In this document: in pieces, positions 26,921 to 35,229 of the stretch
Position numbering within the stretch: position 1 is the first letter of the stretch
Layout of the letters: each line of letters starts with the position of its first letter
Assembly (NCBI RefSeq): GCF_001577265.1
Contig: NZ_CP014517.1
Span: 1,541,001 to 1,605,000, forward strand
Source: Variovorax sp. PAMC 28711
GTDB lineage: Bacteria > Pseudomonadota > Gammaproteobacteria > Burkholderiales > Burkholderiaceae_C
Direction: 5' to 3'
Length of the DNA stretch: 64,000 nucleotides
Made by a program: the position numbers and the translations under genes
The notes under the pieces: generated by a model
Told to the model about the DNA's origin: nothing
Database searches by the model: none
Seen by the model: only the letters and a program-made list of their open reading frames with translations

Positions 26921-27576
26921 GCGGGCACCACGCGCCAGCCGAGACCCCGCACATTGCGGATGGCCCCGGGACCGATCTTGCGGCGCATGCCGTGGATAAG
27001 CACGTCGACCGCATTGCTGGTCACCTCTTCGCCCCAGCCGTAGATGCGGTTCTCCAGTTGCTCGCGCGAAAGGATGGCGCCAGGCCGCTCCAGCAGCGCG
27101 TGCAGGAGCGCGAACTCGCGCGCGGTGAGCGCATCGCGCGTGCCGTTCAGCAGCACCTCGCGCGTCGTCAGGTCGAGCTGCAGTGCAGGTGTTCCGACCA
27201 GCGAATGCGCACTGCCGTCGCGGCGGCGAATCACCGCGCGCATGCGCGCCAGGAGCTCGCGGAAGTCGAAGGGCTTTTGCAGGTAGTCGTCGGCACCAAG
27301 GTCCAGGCTGTGGATGCGATCGTCGAGCCCGTCGCGCGCCGTGAGCACCAGCATCGGCGTCAGGTCGCCGCGCTCGCGGGCCCGGCGCAGCACCTCGGTG
27401 CCGTCGGCGCGCGGCAGCCCCAGGTCAAGCAGCACGCAGGTGTAGCCGCCGTCGCCCAGTGCGCTCTGCGCCAGTGCGCCGTCGCGCACCCAATCGACCG
27501 ACCAGTCGGCGCCTTCGAGCGCCTGCATGAGGCTGCGCCCGATCATGTCGTCGTCTTCCACCAGCAGAACGCGCAC
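26917..27576 (-). CDS. OmpR-family response regulator, partner of the adjacent kinase
   Basis: A 219-residue regulator with a receiver domain (VLLVEDDDMIG; phosphoacceptor Asp in CVLLDLGLPRADG; Thr in LVLTARDG; Lys in YLQKPFDFRELL) and a winged-helix DNA-binding domain (TAREFALLHALLERPGAILSREQLENRIYG, TSNAVDVLIHGMRRKIG). The GTG at 27576 is chosen because AAGGAGA lies just upstream and the receiver starts at once; a GTG at 27609 would add 11 charged residues. It is the first gene of the pair and shows no DNA target within the window that I could identify. Confidence 0.93.
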   Translation of the reverse strand: MRVLLVEDDDMIGRSLMQALEGADWSVDWVRDGALAQSALGDGGYTCVLLDLGLPRADGTEVLRRARERGDLTPMLVLTARDGLDDRIHSLDLGADDYLQKPFDFRELLARMRAVIRRRDGSAHSLVGTPALQLDLTTREVLLNGTRDALTAREFALLHALLERPGAILSREQLENRIYGWGEEVTSNAVDVLIHGMRRKIGPGAIRNVRGLGWRVVPA

Positions 27577-27669
27577 GTTGTCTCCTTCGGACCGATCGCG
27601 ATCCGGCACGGACGCTAGCGAACGATTCTTAGGACAACCTGAGCAAGCTCGACACGGCGGCGCCGGTCG

Positions 27670-28488
27670 TCAGAAGCGCTCGTTGGGCCCGAGGTAGCGC
27701 CACTGGCCGGCCGGAAGGTTGCCGAGCACCACGCGCCCGATGCGGATGCGCTTCAGACCCACCACCTTGAGCCCGACCTGCTCGCACATGCGCCGGATCT
27801 GGCGCTTCTTGCCTTCGGTCAGGACGAAGCGCAACTGCTCCGGGTTCTGCCAGTCGACTTGCGCGCGCTTGAGCGGCTGGCCGTCCAGACTGAGGCCCAA
27901 GCGCAGGCGCTCCAGCAGGGCCGGCGGAAAAATGGCGCGCACGTTGGTGGTGATCGGGTCGTCGTCGTCCATGCGGATGAGCTGGCCGGGCGGCGCAGGC
28001 TGACCGAGCCCGTGGTACGCCACGCGCACCAGGTATTCCTTTTCCATGCCGGAGTCTTCGCCGATGAGCTGGCGCGCGACGCGTCCGTCCTGCGTGAACA
28101 CCAGCAGGCCAACCGAATCGATGTCGAGCCGACCCGCCGGCGCGAGTCCGCGCGTCTGCGGCGGGGAGAAGCGGTTGGCGCTCGGGTCTTCGCGCCAATG
28201 CGTGCGCGGGTTGATCAGCATCACGGCGGGCTCGTGGCCATCCTCGGCCTGCCCGCTCACATAGCCCATCGGCTTGTGCAGGAGGATCGTCACCTGCGTC
28301 GCCTGGTGGCCCTGCGCCTTCTTGTCGACCTCGACGCGGTCGGCCGGGGTCACCTTCACGCCCATCTCGGCCGGCTTGCCGTTGACCTTGACCCAGCCCT
28401 GCTCGATCCACGCGTCGGCCTCGCGACGCGAGCAGAGGCCGAGTTCGGCCATGCGTTTGTTGAGACGGACGGGTTCGGGGGAGGTCAT
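27670..28488 (-). CDS. 23S rRNA pseudouridine synthase, RluF/RsuA family
   Basis: A 272-residue enzyme that isomerises a uridine in rRNA. An S4 RNA-binding domain is at the N-terminus (RLNKRMAELGLCSRREADAWIEQGWVKVNG), followed by the catalytic domain with the nucleophilic Asp in GRLDIDSVGLLVFTQDG, EKEYLVRV, and the TEGKKRQIRRMCEQVGLKVVGLKRIRIG block. The overall pattern favours RluF (E. coli U2604) over RluB or RsuA, but paralogues are hard to tell apart by eye. The ATG at 28488 begins the S4 domain; upstream codons overlap the divergent nad promoter. Confidence 0.87.
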   Translation of the reverse strand: MTSPEPVRLNKRMAELGLCSRREADAWIEQGWVKVNGKPAEMGVKVTPADRVEVDKKAQGHQATQVTILLHKPMGYVSGQAEDGHEPAVMLINPRTHWREDPSANRFSPPQTRGLAPAGRLDIDSVGLLVFTQDGRVARQLIGEDSGMEKEYLVRVAYHGLGQPAPPGQLIRMDDDDPITTNVRAIFPPALLERLRLGLSLDGQPLKRAQVDWQNPEQLRFVLTEGKKRQIRRMCEQVGLKVVGLKRIRIGRVVLGNLPAGQWRYLGPNERF

Positions 28489-28499
28489 GGAGAAAGGCG

Positions 28500-28528
28500 T
28501 TGAACGATCAGGCAGAGACTGATATTCT
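28500..28528 (+). promoter_or_regulatory. candidate promoter of the NAD salvage operon with internal operator
   Basis: TTGAAC (28500-28505) and TATTCT (28523-28528) are spaced by 17 bases. The spacer contains the inverted repeat ATCAG-N7-CTGAT (28507-28523), a likely repressor site. Transcription would start near 28535, which rules out the TTG at 28500 as a start codon and supports the GTG at 28575. Confidence 0.45.
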
Positions 28529-28574
28529 CGATGCACGTCGCGGGTTGACCGCAACATTTTTGGGGGATTCCCAA

Positions 28575-29657
28575 GTGAACAGTCAAAGCAGCACACGCAA
28601 GTTTCAGTACGCCATCGTCATCGGGCGTTTCCAGCCCGTCCATTTCGGACACCAACGACTCATCGAAGAAGGCCTGCGTGCGGCCGAACGCGTGATCGTC
28701 GTGGTCGGCTCCGACCGCAAGCCGCGCAGCTTCAAGAACCCCTTCACCTTCGACGAACGCGAACGCATGGTGCGCGCGTCGCTGCGCAGCACCGAGCAGA
28801 TGCGCGTGAGCGTGATCGGCGTGGGCGACTCGCCCTACAACGACCAGCTCTGGATCGCGTCGATCCAGTCGGCGGTCGACCGGCTCATCCTGCAGGATGG
28901 CGTGCCACCGGCCAGGGCGAAGATCGCGCTCGTCGGGCACCTGAAGGACGCGTCGAGCTATTACCTCAGGCTCTTTCCGAGCTGGGAGTTCGTGGCGCAC
29001 CAGGTGGTCGAGAGCATCAACGCGACCGACGTGCGCGCCCTGTACTTCGACCCCGAGATGCGCGGCCAACTGTCGCCGGCCGACCTGCCCGACGGCACCG
29101 CGGCCTTCCTCGACCGCTTCACCGCGAGCGACGACTACGCTGCGCTTTGCGACGAACGTGCGTTCCTCGCCGACTACAAGGCCAAGTACTGCTACGCCGG
29201 CAGCGACTTCCCGCCGATCTACACCACCGTGGATGCGGTCGTCGTCGAGGCGGGGCACATCCTCCTCGTGCAGCGCAAGTTCCATCCCGGCAAGGGCACC
29301 TGGGCGCTGCCTGGCGGCTTCGTCGGCCAGCACGAGCGGCTGCAGGAAGCGGCCGTGCGCGAGCTGAAGGAAGAGACGCGCCTGAAGGTGCCGGTGCCGG
29401 TGCTGAACGGCAGCCTGAAGGCCAGCCATGTGTTCGATGCGCCCGACCGCTCGCAGCGCGGCCGCACCATCACGCACGGCTTCTTCTTCGAACTCGCGCA
29501 CAACCAGTGGACGGGCCTCTCCGACGTGCGGGCCGACGACGACGCGGCCGACGTGCGCTGGGTGCCGATCGCCGAATTCCTCGACATGCAGGAGCGCATG
29601 TACGAAGACCACTACTTCATCGCCAACCATTTCCTCGGCGGCCTGGGCAAAAACTAG
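28575..29657 (+). CDS. nadM: bifunctional NMN adenylyltransferase / Nudix hydrolase (NadM-Nudix)
   Basis: A two-domain, 360-residue enzyme. The N-terminal NadM domain has the nucleotidyltransferase signature GRFQPVHFGH (residues 17-26) and a SINATDVR-type second motif, for making NAD from NMN and ATP. The C-terminal Nudix domain carries GGFVGQHERLQEAAVRELKEET, a full Nudix box, and in relatives hydrolyses ADP-ribose. The same fusion is known from Synechocystis and Francisella. The GTG at 28575 is supported by a G-rich binding site and by the promoter position. It is the first gene of a four-gene NAD salvage operon; 66 bases separate it from nadV. Confidence 0.92.
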   Translation: MNSQSSTRKFQYAIVIGRFQPVHFGHQRLIEEGLRAAERVIVVVGSDRKPRSFKNPFTFDERERMVRASLRSTEQMRVSVIGVGDSPYNDQLWIASIQSAVDRLILQDGVPPARAKIALVGHLKDASSYYLRLFPSWEFVAHQVVESINATDVRALYFDPEMRGQLSPADLPDGTAAFLDRFTASDDYAALCDERAFLADYKAKYCYAGSDFPPIYTTVDAVVVEAGHILLVQRKFHPGKGTWALPGGFVGQHERLQEAAVRELKEETRLKVPVPVLNGSLKASHVFDAPDRSQRGRTITHGFFFELAHNQWTGLSDVRADDDAADVRWVPIAEFLDMQERMYEDHYFIANHFLGGLGKN

Positions 29658-29723
29658 AAGTCCCGGCCATTTCAGCAAGAACGGGCCCTGGTTGACGGGG
29701 TCCATGTGAAAGGAGCTTTCACC

Positions 29724-31163
29724 ATGACGCGCAATCCCACCTCCCTCGGCAGCAACCTCTTGCTGCGCACCGATTCCTACAAGGTGTCGCACTGGATGCA
29801 GTACCCGCCCGGTACCGAAACGGTGTTCAGCTACATCGAGTCGCGCGGCGGTGCCTTCAGCCATTCGGTCTTCTTCGGCCTGCAGGCCTATCTGCGCGAA
29901 TACCTCTCCACGCCCGTCACGGTCGACGACATCGACGAGGCCGCCGCACTGATGGCGGTGCACGGCGAACCCTTCAACCGCGAGGGCTGGATGCGCCTGG
30001 TCGAGAAGCACGGCGGCCTCATGCCTGTGCGCATCCGCGCGGTGCCCGAAGGCAGCGTACTGCCGGTGCACAACGTGCTCGCCACCATCGAGAACACCGA
30101 CCCCGAATTCTTCTGGATCACCAGCTTCCTGGAGACCGAACTGCTGCGCGCGATCTGGTACCCCACCACCGTCGCGACGCTCTCGGGCGCGGCCAAGGCG
30201 ACGCTCCTGCGCTATCTCGAAGCCACCTGTGAAGACCCGGCTGCGCAGATCGGCTTCAAGCTGCACGACTTCGGCGCGCGCGGCGTGTCGAGCCTCGAAT
30301 CGGCAGCGCTCGGCGGGATGGCGCACCTGGTCAATTTCCTCGGCACCGACACGCTCGCCGCGCTGGTCGCGGCACGCCGCTACTACGACTGCGAGGTGGC
30401 GGGCTTCTCCATTCCCGCGGCCGAGCACAGCACCATCACGGCATGGGGCCGCGACAAGGAATCGGACGCGTACCGCAACATGGTCGAGCAGTTCGGCAAG
30501 CCCGGCGCGGTGTTTGCCGTGGTCAGCGACAGCTACAACATCTTCAATGCCTGCGACCAGATCTGGGGCACCGAGCTGAAGGACCTGGTCGTGCAGTCGG
30601 GCGCCACGCTGGTGGTGCGGCCGGACTCCGGCGACCCGGCCGAGACGGTGTTGAAGGTGGTGCGCATCCTGGCCGCGCGCTTCGGCACCACGCGCAACAC
30701 GAAGGGCTATCTGGTGCTGAACAACGTGCGTGTGATCCAGGGCGACGGCATCAACCTCGACTCGCTGCGCCTGTGCCTCTCGAACCTCTTCCACAACGGC
30801 TTCTCGGCAGAGAACATCGCCTTCGGCATGGGCGGCGGTCTGCTGCAGCAGGTCCATCGCGACACCATGCAGTGGGCGATGAAGTGCTCGGCGATGCAGG
30901 TGAATGGCGAATGGCGCGACGTGTACAAGGCTCCGGTCGGCGACATGACCAAGGCGTCAAAGAAGGGGCGGCTGACGTTGACGCGCGACGCGAAGGGCAC
31001 GATACAGACGCAGCGCATCGAGACGCTGGAAGCGACGCAGACGGATCTGCTCGAGACGGTGTTCGAAAACGGTCGCATCGTGAAGCAGACCACCTTCGAT
31101 GCGGTACGCGAACGGGCGGCGGCAGGCGCGCGCGCGCTGGTGACCTCGCGCGCACCGCTGTGA
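29724..31163 (+). CDS. nadV: nicotinamide phosphoribosyltransferase (NAMPT type)
   Basis: A 479-residue enzyme that condenses nicotinamide with PRPP to give NMN, the rate-setting step of nicotinamide salvage. It shows RTDSYKVSHWMQYPPGTE near the N-terminus, the LHDFGARGVSS substrate loop, the catalytic His in IPAAEHSTITAWGRDKE, and VRPDSGDP and GMGGGLLQQVHRDT, which bind phosphate. Length matches human NAMPT (491). The ATG at 29724 has AAAGGAG upstream. Its product feeds NadM and, separately, the NadR-like enzyme downstream. Its stop overlaps the pnuC start. Confidence 0.96.
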   Translation: MTRNPTSLGSNLLLRTDSYKVSHWMQYPPGTETVFSYIESRGGAFSHSVFFGLQAYLREYLSTPVTVDDIDEAAALMAVHGEPFNREGWMRLVEKHGGLMPVRIRAVPEGSVLPVHNVLATIENTDPEFFWITSFLETELLRAIWYPTTVATLSGAAKATLLRYLEATCEDPAAQIGFKLHDFGARGVSSLESAALGGMAHLVNFLGTDTLAALVAARRYYDCEVAGFSIPAAEHSTITAWGRDKESDAYRNMVEQFGKPGAVFAVVSDSYNIFNACDQIWGTELKDLVVQSGATLVVRPDSGDPAETVLKVVRILAARFGTTRNTKGYLVLNNVRVIQGDGINLDSLRLCLSNLFHNGFSAENIAFGMGGGLLQQVHRDTMQWAMKCSAMQVNGEWRDVYKAPVGDMTKASKKGRLTLTRDAKGTIQTQRIETLEATQTDLLETVFENGRIVKQTTFDAVRERAAAGARALVTSRAPL

Positions 31164-31777
31164 ACCTGCTCGGCCAACCCGTCACCGCGCTCGAAGTTGC
31201 GGCCTTCGTCACCGGGCTCGCAACGGTCTGGCTCACCAAGATGCGTCACATCTGGAACTGGCCGGTGAGCCTGCTCAACGTGGCCTGCTTCATGGTGCTG
31301 TTCTACAGCGCCAAGCTCTACGCCGATGCGCTGCTGCAGATTGCCTTCGCGGTGCTCGGCATCGTCGGCTGGTGGCAATGGACGCGCGCGGCCGACCGCG
31401 ATGCCGCGCACGACGTGCCGGTGACACGCACTTCGCTGCGCGAAGCCGGGCTATCGCTGGCGCTGTGCGCGACGGCCATCGCCGCGGGCGCCTGGGTGCT
31501 GCGCCGATGGACCGACAGCCCCGTGCCCATCGCCGACACCACGCTGCTGGTGCTGAGCCTGCTCGCCACCTGGTGGCAGGTGCGACGGCGGCTCGAATGC
31601 TGGCTGATGTGGATCGCGGTCGACGTGATATCGGTGCCGCTGTACTGGAAGCGCAGCCTGCCGCTGACGGCGGTCCTCTACGTCATCTTCCTGCTGATCT
31701 GCATCGCGGGCTACGTCGACTGGCGGCGTGCCTGGCAGCGTCAGCAGCAGGTCGCACCGGCACTGGCCAACGCATGA
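31160..31777 (+). CDS. pnuC: nicotinamide riboside transporter PnuC
   Basis: A 205-residue inner-membrane protein that takes up nicotinamide riboside by facilitated diffusion, trapped after phosphorylation by a NadR-type kinase. It has about seven hydrophobic helices; the family motifs are MRHIWNWPVSLLN, FYSAKLYADALLQ with GWWQWTR, and WWQVRRRLECWLMWIAVDVISVPLYWKR. The GTG start overlaps the nadV stop (GTGA), and its own stop overlaps the next ATG. Position before a nadR-like kinase gene strongly supports the riboside as substrate rather than thiamine (PnuT) or riboflavin (PnuX). Confidence 0.93.
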   Translation: MNLLGQPVTALEVAAFVTGLATVWLTKMRHIWNWPVSLLNVACFMVLFYSAKLYADALLQIAFAVLGIVGWWQWTRAADRDAAHDVPVTRTSLREAGLSLALCATAIAAGAWVLRRWTDSPVPIADTTLLVLSLLATWWQVRRRLECWLMWIAVDVISVPLYWKRSLPLTAVLYVIFLLICIAGYVDWRRAWQRQQQVAPALANA

Positions 31778-32877
31778 CCACATTGCACGGTCTGGTCATC
31801 GGCAAGTTCTACCCGCCGCATGCCGGGCACCAGCTGCTCATCGGCGCCGCGGCCTCGCAATGCGCGCGCGTCACCGTCATCGCGATGGCGGCCTCGCACG
31901 AATCCATCCCGCTCGCGCTGCGCGTGCGCTGGTTGCGCGAGCTGCATGCGGCCCTGCCGAACGTGGTGGTGACGGGCATCGTCGACGACATTCCGATCGA
32001 CTATGGCAACGACGCGATCTGGCGCGCGCACGTGGCGCTGATGCGCGAAGCGCTCGCGGCCATCGACGCGCCGCGGGTCAGCGCGGTGTTCACCTCCGAG
32101 CCCTACGGCGCCGAGTTGGCCCGACATTTCGACGCGACGCCGGTCACGCTCGACACGGCCCGCCTGCTCGCGCCCGTCTCGGCCACGCGCTTTCGCAACG
32201 ATCCCCCGGCGTATTGGGATTTCATTGCGGCGCCCGTGCGTTCCGACCTCGCGTGGCGCATCGTGGTCGTCGGCGCGGAATCGACGGGCACCACCACCCT
32301 GTCGATCGCGCTGGCACAGGCACTGCGCGAGCGCGGTGGCGCCTATGGCCACACGCGCTGGGTGCCCGAGTACGGCCGCGCGCTCAGCGTCGAAAAACTG
32401 GCGGCGGCCATCGCGCAGGCGCAACTGCAGGGCGCGCCGCGGCCCGGCCCCGAAGACCTGCTCTGGCCCAGCGACGAGTTCACTCGCATCGCCACCACGC
32501 AGAACGCCATGGCGCGCGAGCAAGCCGCGGTGGGCGGCCCGCTGCTGGTGTGCGACACCGATGCCTTCGCCACCGCGATCTGGCACGAGCGCTACGTGGG
32601 CCACCGCAGCCCTGCCGTCGAAGCCATCGCCGGACAGGACCGCGGACGGCTCTACCTGCTGACGCATCACGACGGGGTGCCCTTTGAAGACGACGGCCTG
32701 CGCGACGGCGAAGCCCTCCGCGAGTGGATGACGGATCGCTTCGCTACCCGCCTCTCAGAGACTGCCCGCCGCCACGTCGTTTTGCGCGGTGATCGCGTGG
32801 AGCGACTCGATGCGGCGTTGTGTGCAGTCGATGCGCTGCTGGCCGGAGGCTGGGGTTTCGCGGCGCCGCTGGGCTAG
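31774..32877 (+). CDS. nadR: NadR-like NMN adenylyltransferase / nicotinamide riboside kinase
   Basis: A 367-residue bifunctional enzyme. The N-terminal domain has GKFYPPHAGH, the adenylyltransferase signature, and the C-terminal half starts with the P-loop GAESTGTTTLS and continues with WVPEYGRALS and LLVCDTDAFATAIWHERY, as in the ribosylnicotinamide kinase part of NadR. The N-terminal helix-turn-helix repressor domain of E. coli NadR is missing, so it should be purely enzymatic. The canonical P-loop Lys is Thr here (GTTT instead of GKTT/GKST), which may weaken kinase activity. The ATG overlaps the pnuC stop. Confidence 0.88.
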   Translation: MTTLHGLVIGKFYPPHAGHQLLIGAAASQCARVTVIAMAASHESIPLALRVRWLRELHAALPNVVVTGIVDDIPIDYGNDAIWRAHVALMREALAAIDAPRVSAVFTSEPYGAELARHFDATPVTLDTARLLAPVSATRFRNDPPAYWDFIAAPVRSDLAWRIVVVGAESTGTTTLSIALAQALRERGGAYGHTRWVPEYGRALSVEKLAAAIAQAQLQGAPRPGPEDLLWPSDEFTRIATTQNAMAREQAAVGGPLLVCDTDAFATAIWHERYVGHRSPAVEAIAGQDRGRLYLLTHHDGVPFEDDGLRDGEALREWMTDRFATRLSETARRHVVLRGDRVERLDAALCAVDALLAGGWGFAAPLG

Positions 32878-32985
32878 TGCAGCCTTGCGGTGAGGCTCAG
32901 GCCGCTCCGAAGTCCTCGTTCGACTGCGCGTTTCCTTTGTCCTTGCCTGAATGCTTCAGCGCAGGCCCGTGGTGCCGATAGCGGA

Positions 32986-33522
32986 TCAGGGAAGCGAATC
33001 GCGCATCTTCTCCACCTCCACGCGCGCCAAGTAACTCGGAATGTTCCGCCACAACGTGTGATACCCGAAGCCGCCCCTGAACATCTCGTGGCGCGCGGCG
33101 TCCTTGCTCCATCCCTCGACGGCCATGCGGTACACCGCAGCGACCGCGCCGGTCCGGTCGGCGCCGTGCCAACAATGGATCAGCACCGGCCCCTTCTTCT
33201 CAGCCTCGCGGATCGCCAGCAAGGCGCGGCGCACTTCGTCGTCGTTGATCGACCAGGTGTTGATCGGCACCCGCACCAGATCGATGCCGCTTCCGCGCAG
33301 CGCGCGCTCGTCGCTGTTGAACGAGCGGAAGCTGATCACGGTCTGGATGCCGAGCGCTTTCAGCGCGGGTACGTCTTCGCGCCGAGGCTGCGCGCTGCGG
33401 TACAGCGTGGGCGTGATGCGGTGCAGGTTCTCGATGCGGTGCTCGCCGCCGGCCAGCGGATCGGCCCACGCCTCGGGGCGGACGGCGACCGGTGCGTAGT
33501 GGCGCTTCGAGCGCCGCTTCAT
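32986..33522 (-). CDS. dual-specificity / tyrosine phosphatase-like protein
   Basis: A 178-residue cysteine phosphatase. The P-loop HCWHGADRTG (Cys-x5-Arg) follows the KKGPVLI strand, and the general-acid region is around INTWSINDDEV. The upstream NLHRITPTLYRSAQPRREDVPAL segment is typical of the bacterial DSP/PTPMT-like group. There is a basic N-terminus but no signal peptide. The ATG overlaps the stop of the membrane-protein gene (ATGA), making it the third gene of a coupled trio. Relatives act on phospholipid intermediates or inositol phosphates as well as proteins, and the company of a lipid-type glycosyltransferase favours a lipid substrate; this is inference. Confidence 0.85.
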   Translation of the reverse strand: MKRRSKRHYAPVAVRPEAWADPLAGGEHRIENLHRITPTLYRSAQPRREDVPALKALGIQTVISFRSFNSDERALRGSGIDLVRVPINTWSINDDEVRRALLAIREAEKKGPVLIHCWHGADRTGAVAAVYRMAVEGWSKDAARHEMFRGGFGYHTLWRNIPSYLARVEVEKMRDSLP

Positions 33523-34043
33523 GGCGCGCCCTCCGCCGCTTCTTCTTCGTGGTGCACCCGCCGCCGGTGTCGCACGAAGAGAATCAGCCCCGCTGCCCCG
33601 AGCCCGACCCAGTAGTCGACCGGTGCGCCGAACACCCAGTGCTTGTGCCAGGTCACGACCGCCGGGTTGAAGCGCTCCCAGCCGTACGCCGGGTTCACGA
33701 TGAACCACATGAAGTCTTCGGCGATCCAGAACACCATGAGCCCGACGAGTGCGAGCCCGGCGTCGCGCCAGCTCCAGCGCCCGTTGAAAGCCATCGGCCC
33801 GAAGAACACCAGTGCCATGAACGGGAACACCCACGCGTGATAACCCGTCATCGCGCGCCCGCCCCAGAAGATGTCGAGCAACCAATGGTGCTCGATGCGC
33901 CAGGTCGGCAGGTTGGCGGCCCAGCCGGCCGGACCTTCGATCTGGATCTCGGCGTTGGCGAAGAAGAACGCCATCACCACGACCCACACGAGGTACACGA
34001 CGGTGCGGCCGATGCGCCGCTCGAATTGTTCTGCGGCGTTCAT
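33519..34043 (-). CDS. multi-pass membrane protein of unknown function
   Basis: A 174-residue protein with about four to five transmembrane helices (near residues 14-32, 68-86, 93-115, 143-160) and a charged, His/Glu-rich tail. The loops hold several conserved-looking His, Trp and Asp residues (RIEHHWLLDIFWGGRAM, IAEDFMWFIVNPAYGW, WHKHWVFG), which could form a metal or active site facing the membrane. I cannot assign a named family. It is the middle gene of the coupled glycosyltransferase-membrane protein-phosphatase trio, overlapping both partners by four bases. Confidence 0.8.
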   Translation of the reverse strand: MNAAEQFERRIGRTVVYLVWVVVMAFFFANAEIQIEGPAGWAANLPTWRIEHHWLLDIFWGGRAMTGYHAWVFPFMALVFFGPMAFNGRWSWRDAGLALVGLMVFWIAEDFMWFIVNPAYGWERFNPAVVTWHKHWVFGAPVDYWVGLGAAGLILFVRHRRRVHHEEEAAEGAP

Positions 34044-35179
34044 GCGGAGAGCACGCAGTTGAGCACGGCGCGCGCCGCGTCGGGCTTGCCCAAACCGTGG
34101 CTCTTGTGCGCCATGCGCGCGAGTTGCTCGGGCGCGGCCATCAGGCGCGCGATCTTGTACTCGAGGCCGATGGCGTCGTAAGCCAGCCAGGCGGCGCTCT
34201 CCTCCAGCAAGAAGCCGGCGTTGTGCTCTTCCTGCCCCGGAATCGGTGACACCAGCAACATCGGCTTGCCCAGCGCGAGGCATTCCGAAATCGTGAGCCC
34301 ACCCGGCTTGGTCACGACCAGGTCGGCCGCGGCCATCAACTTTTCCATCTCGTTCGTGAAGCCGAGCGCGACCAGCCGACCCGGCCACTTCTGCGCGAGC
34401 GCTTCGAGGGCCTGCAGCGCCGCCGCGTTGCGCCCGGCCACCGCCACCACCTGGAAGTCCGACCCCGCACCGCGGATCGCCAGCACGCGCGCGACCATGC
34501 TCGGCAGGTCGCCCACGCCGGCACCGCCCGCGGCCATCAACACCACCTTGCGCGCCGGGTCGAGTCCGATCCGCATGACGTTCGCATCGCGTGCCAACGC
34601 CGGCGCGTCGGGCCGCGCGAAGGCCGGCATCACCGGGATGCCGGTGACGTGGATGCGGTCGGACGGCAGGCCGCGCGCCCGCATGCGAAACGCCACCTCC
34701 TCGGTCGCGGCGAGGTAGCCCGCCATCCCCGGCACGATCCACATGTTGTGCAGGTCGTAGTCCGTCACCTGGAGCCAGACCGGGCAGTCGATGCGGCCCC
34801 GGGTCTGCTCCCGCATGAGAAGTTCGGCCGGCAGGAAATGCGTGCAGACGATGGCGTCCGGCTTCGCGCGGTGGATTTCGCGAAGCAACGCGCCCGCGCT
34901 CACGCGCTCGATGCCGCGGCGCAGGCGCTGCGATGTCGCGCTGTGCGGCGTGATGTCGGCGCGCTGGTGCAGGTACGACCAGACCTCCGGCGCCCGGTTC
35001 ACGAGCTGCAGATACCAGTCGGTGTAAACCTTCCGGAAACCGCCGGCCACATGCGCCATCGCGTCGATGTGCGTCGCGTGGACCGGCGGCACCATCGACT
35101 CGGCGGTGGCGGCGAGGGCCTGCGCAGCGCGCACGTGGCCGTTGCCGGCACTCACGCTGAGGATCAGAAGTTGGGTCAT
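34040..35179 (-). CDS. MGDG-synthase-like glycosyltransferase (GT28 family)
   Basis: A 379-residue GT-B enzyme. The N-terminal domain opens with ILILSVSAGNGHVRAAQAL, the signature of monogalactosyldiacylglycerol synthase and processive diacylglycerol glucosyltransferases, and includes VCTHFLPAELL and WLQVTDYDLHNMW. The C-terminal sugar-nucleotide domain has LMAAGGAGVGDLPSMV, LGFTNEMEKLMAAADLVVTKPGG and GQEEHNAGFLLE. The expected product is a glycosylated diacylglycerol or similar lipid on the inner leaflet. The ATG at 35179 begins the conserved sequence. It leads a three-gene operon with a membrane protein and a phosphatase. Confidence 0.88.
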   Translation of the reverse strand: MTQLLILSVSAGNGHVRAAQALAATAESMVPPVHATHIDAMAHVAGGFRKVYTDWYLQLVNRAPEVWSYLHQRADITPHSATSQRLRRGIERVSAGALLREIHRAKPDAIVCTHFLPAELLMREQTRGRIDCPVWLQVTDYDLHNMWIVPGMAGYLAATEEVAFRMRARGLPSDRIHVTGIPVMPAFARPDAPALARDANVMRIGLDPARKVVLMAAGGAGVGDLPSMVARVLAIRGAGSDFQVVAVAGRNAAALQALEALAQKWPGRLVALGFTNEMEKLMAAADLVVTKPGGLTISECLALGKPMLLVSPIPGQEEHNAGFLLEESAAWLAYDAIGLEYKIARLMAAPEQLARMAHKSHGLGKPDAARAVLNCVLSA

Positions 35180-35229
35180 GGCGTCGGAGGCTAGCATTGG
35201 AAGACTTCAATTCCCAAGGCGACACCCTC

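Noticed and set aside
28485..30857. A 790-codon open frame antisense to nadM and nadV.
   Set aside because: Both sense genes are complete and recognisable; the antisense frame begins within the nad operon and has no homologous features.
32878..32985. Terminator between the convergent nadR-like and phosphatase genes.
   Set aside because: Only short imperfect inverted repeats without T-runs were found.
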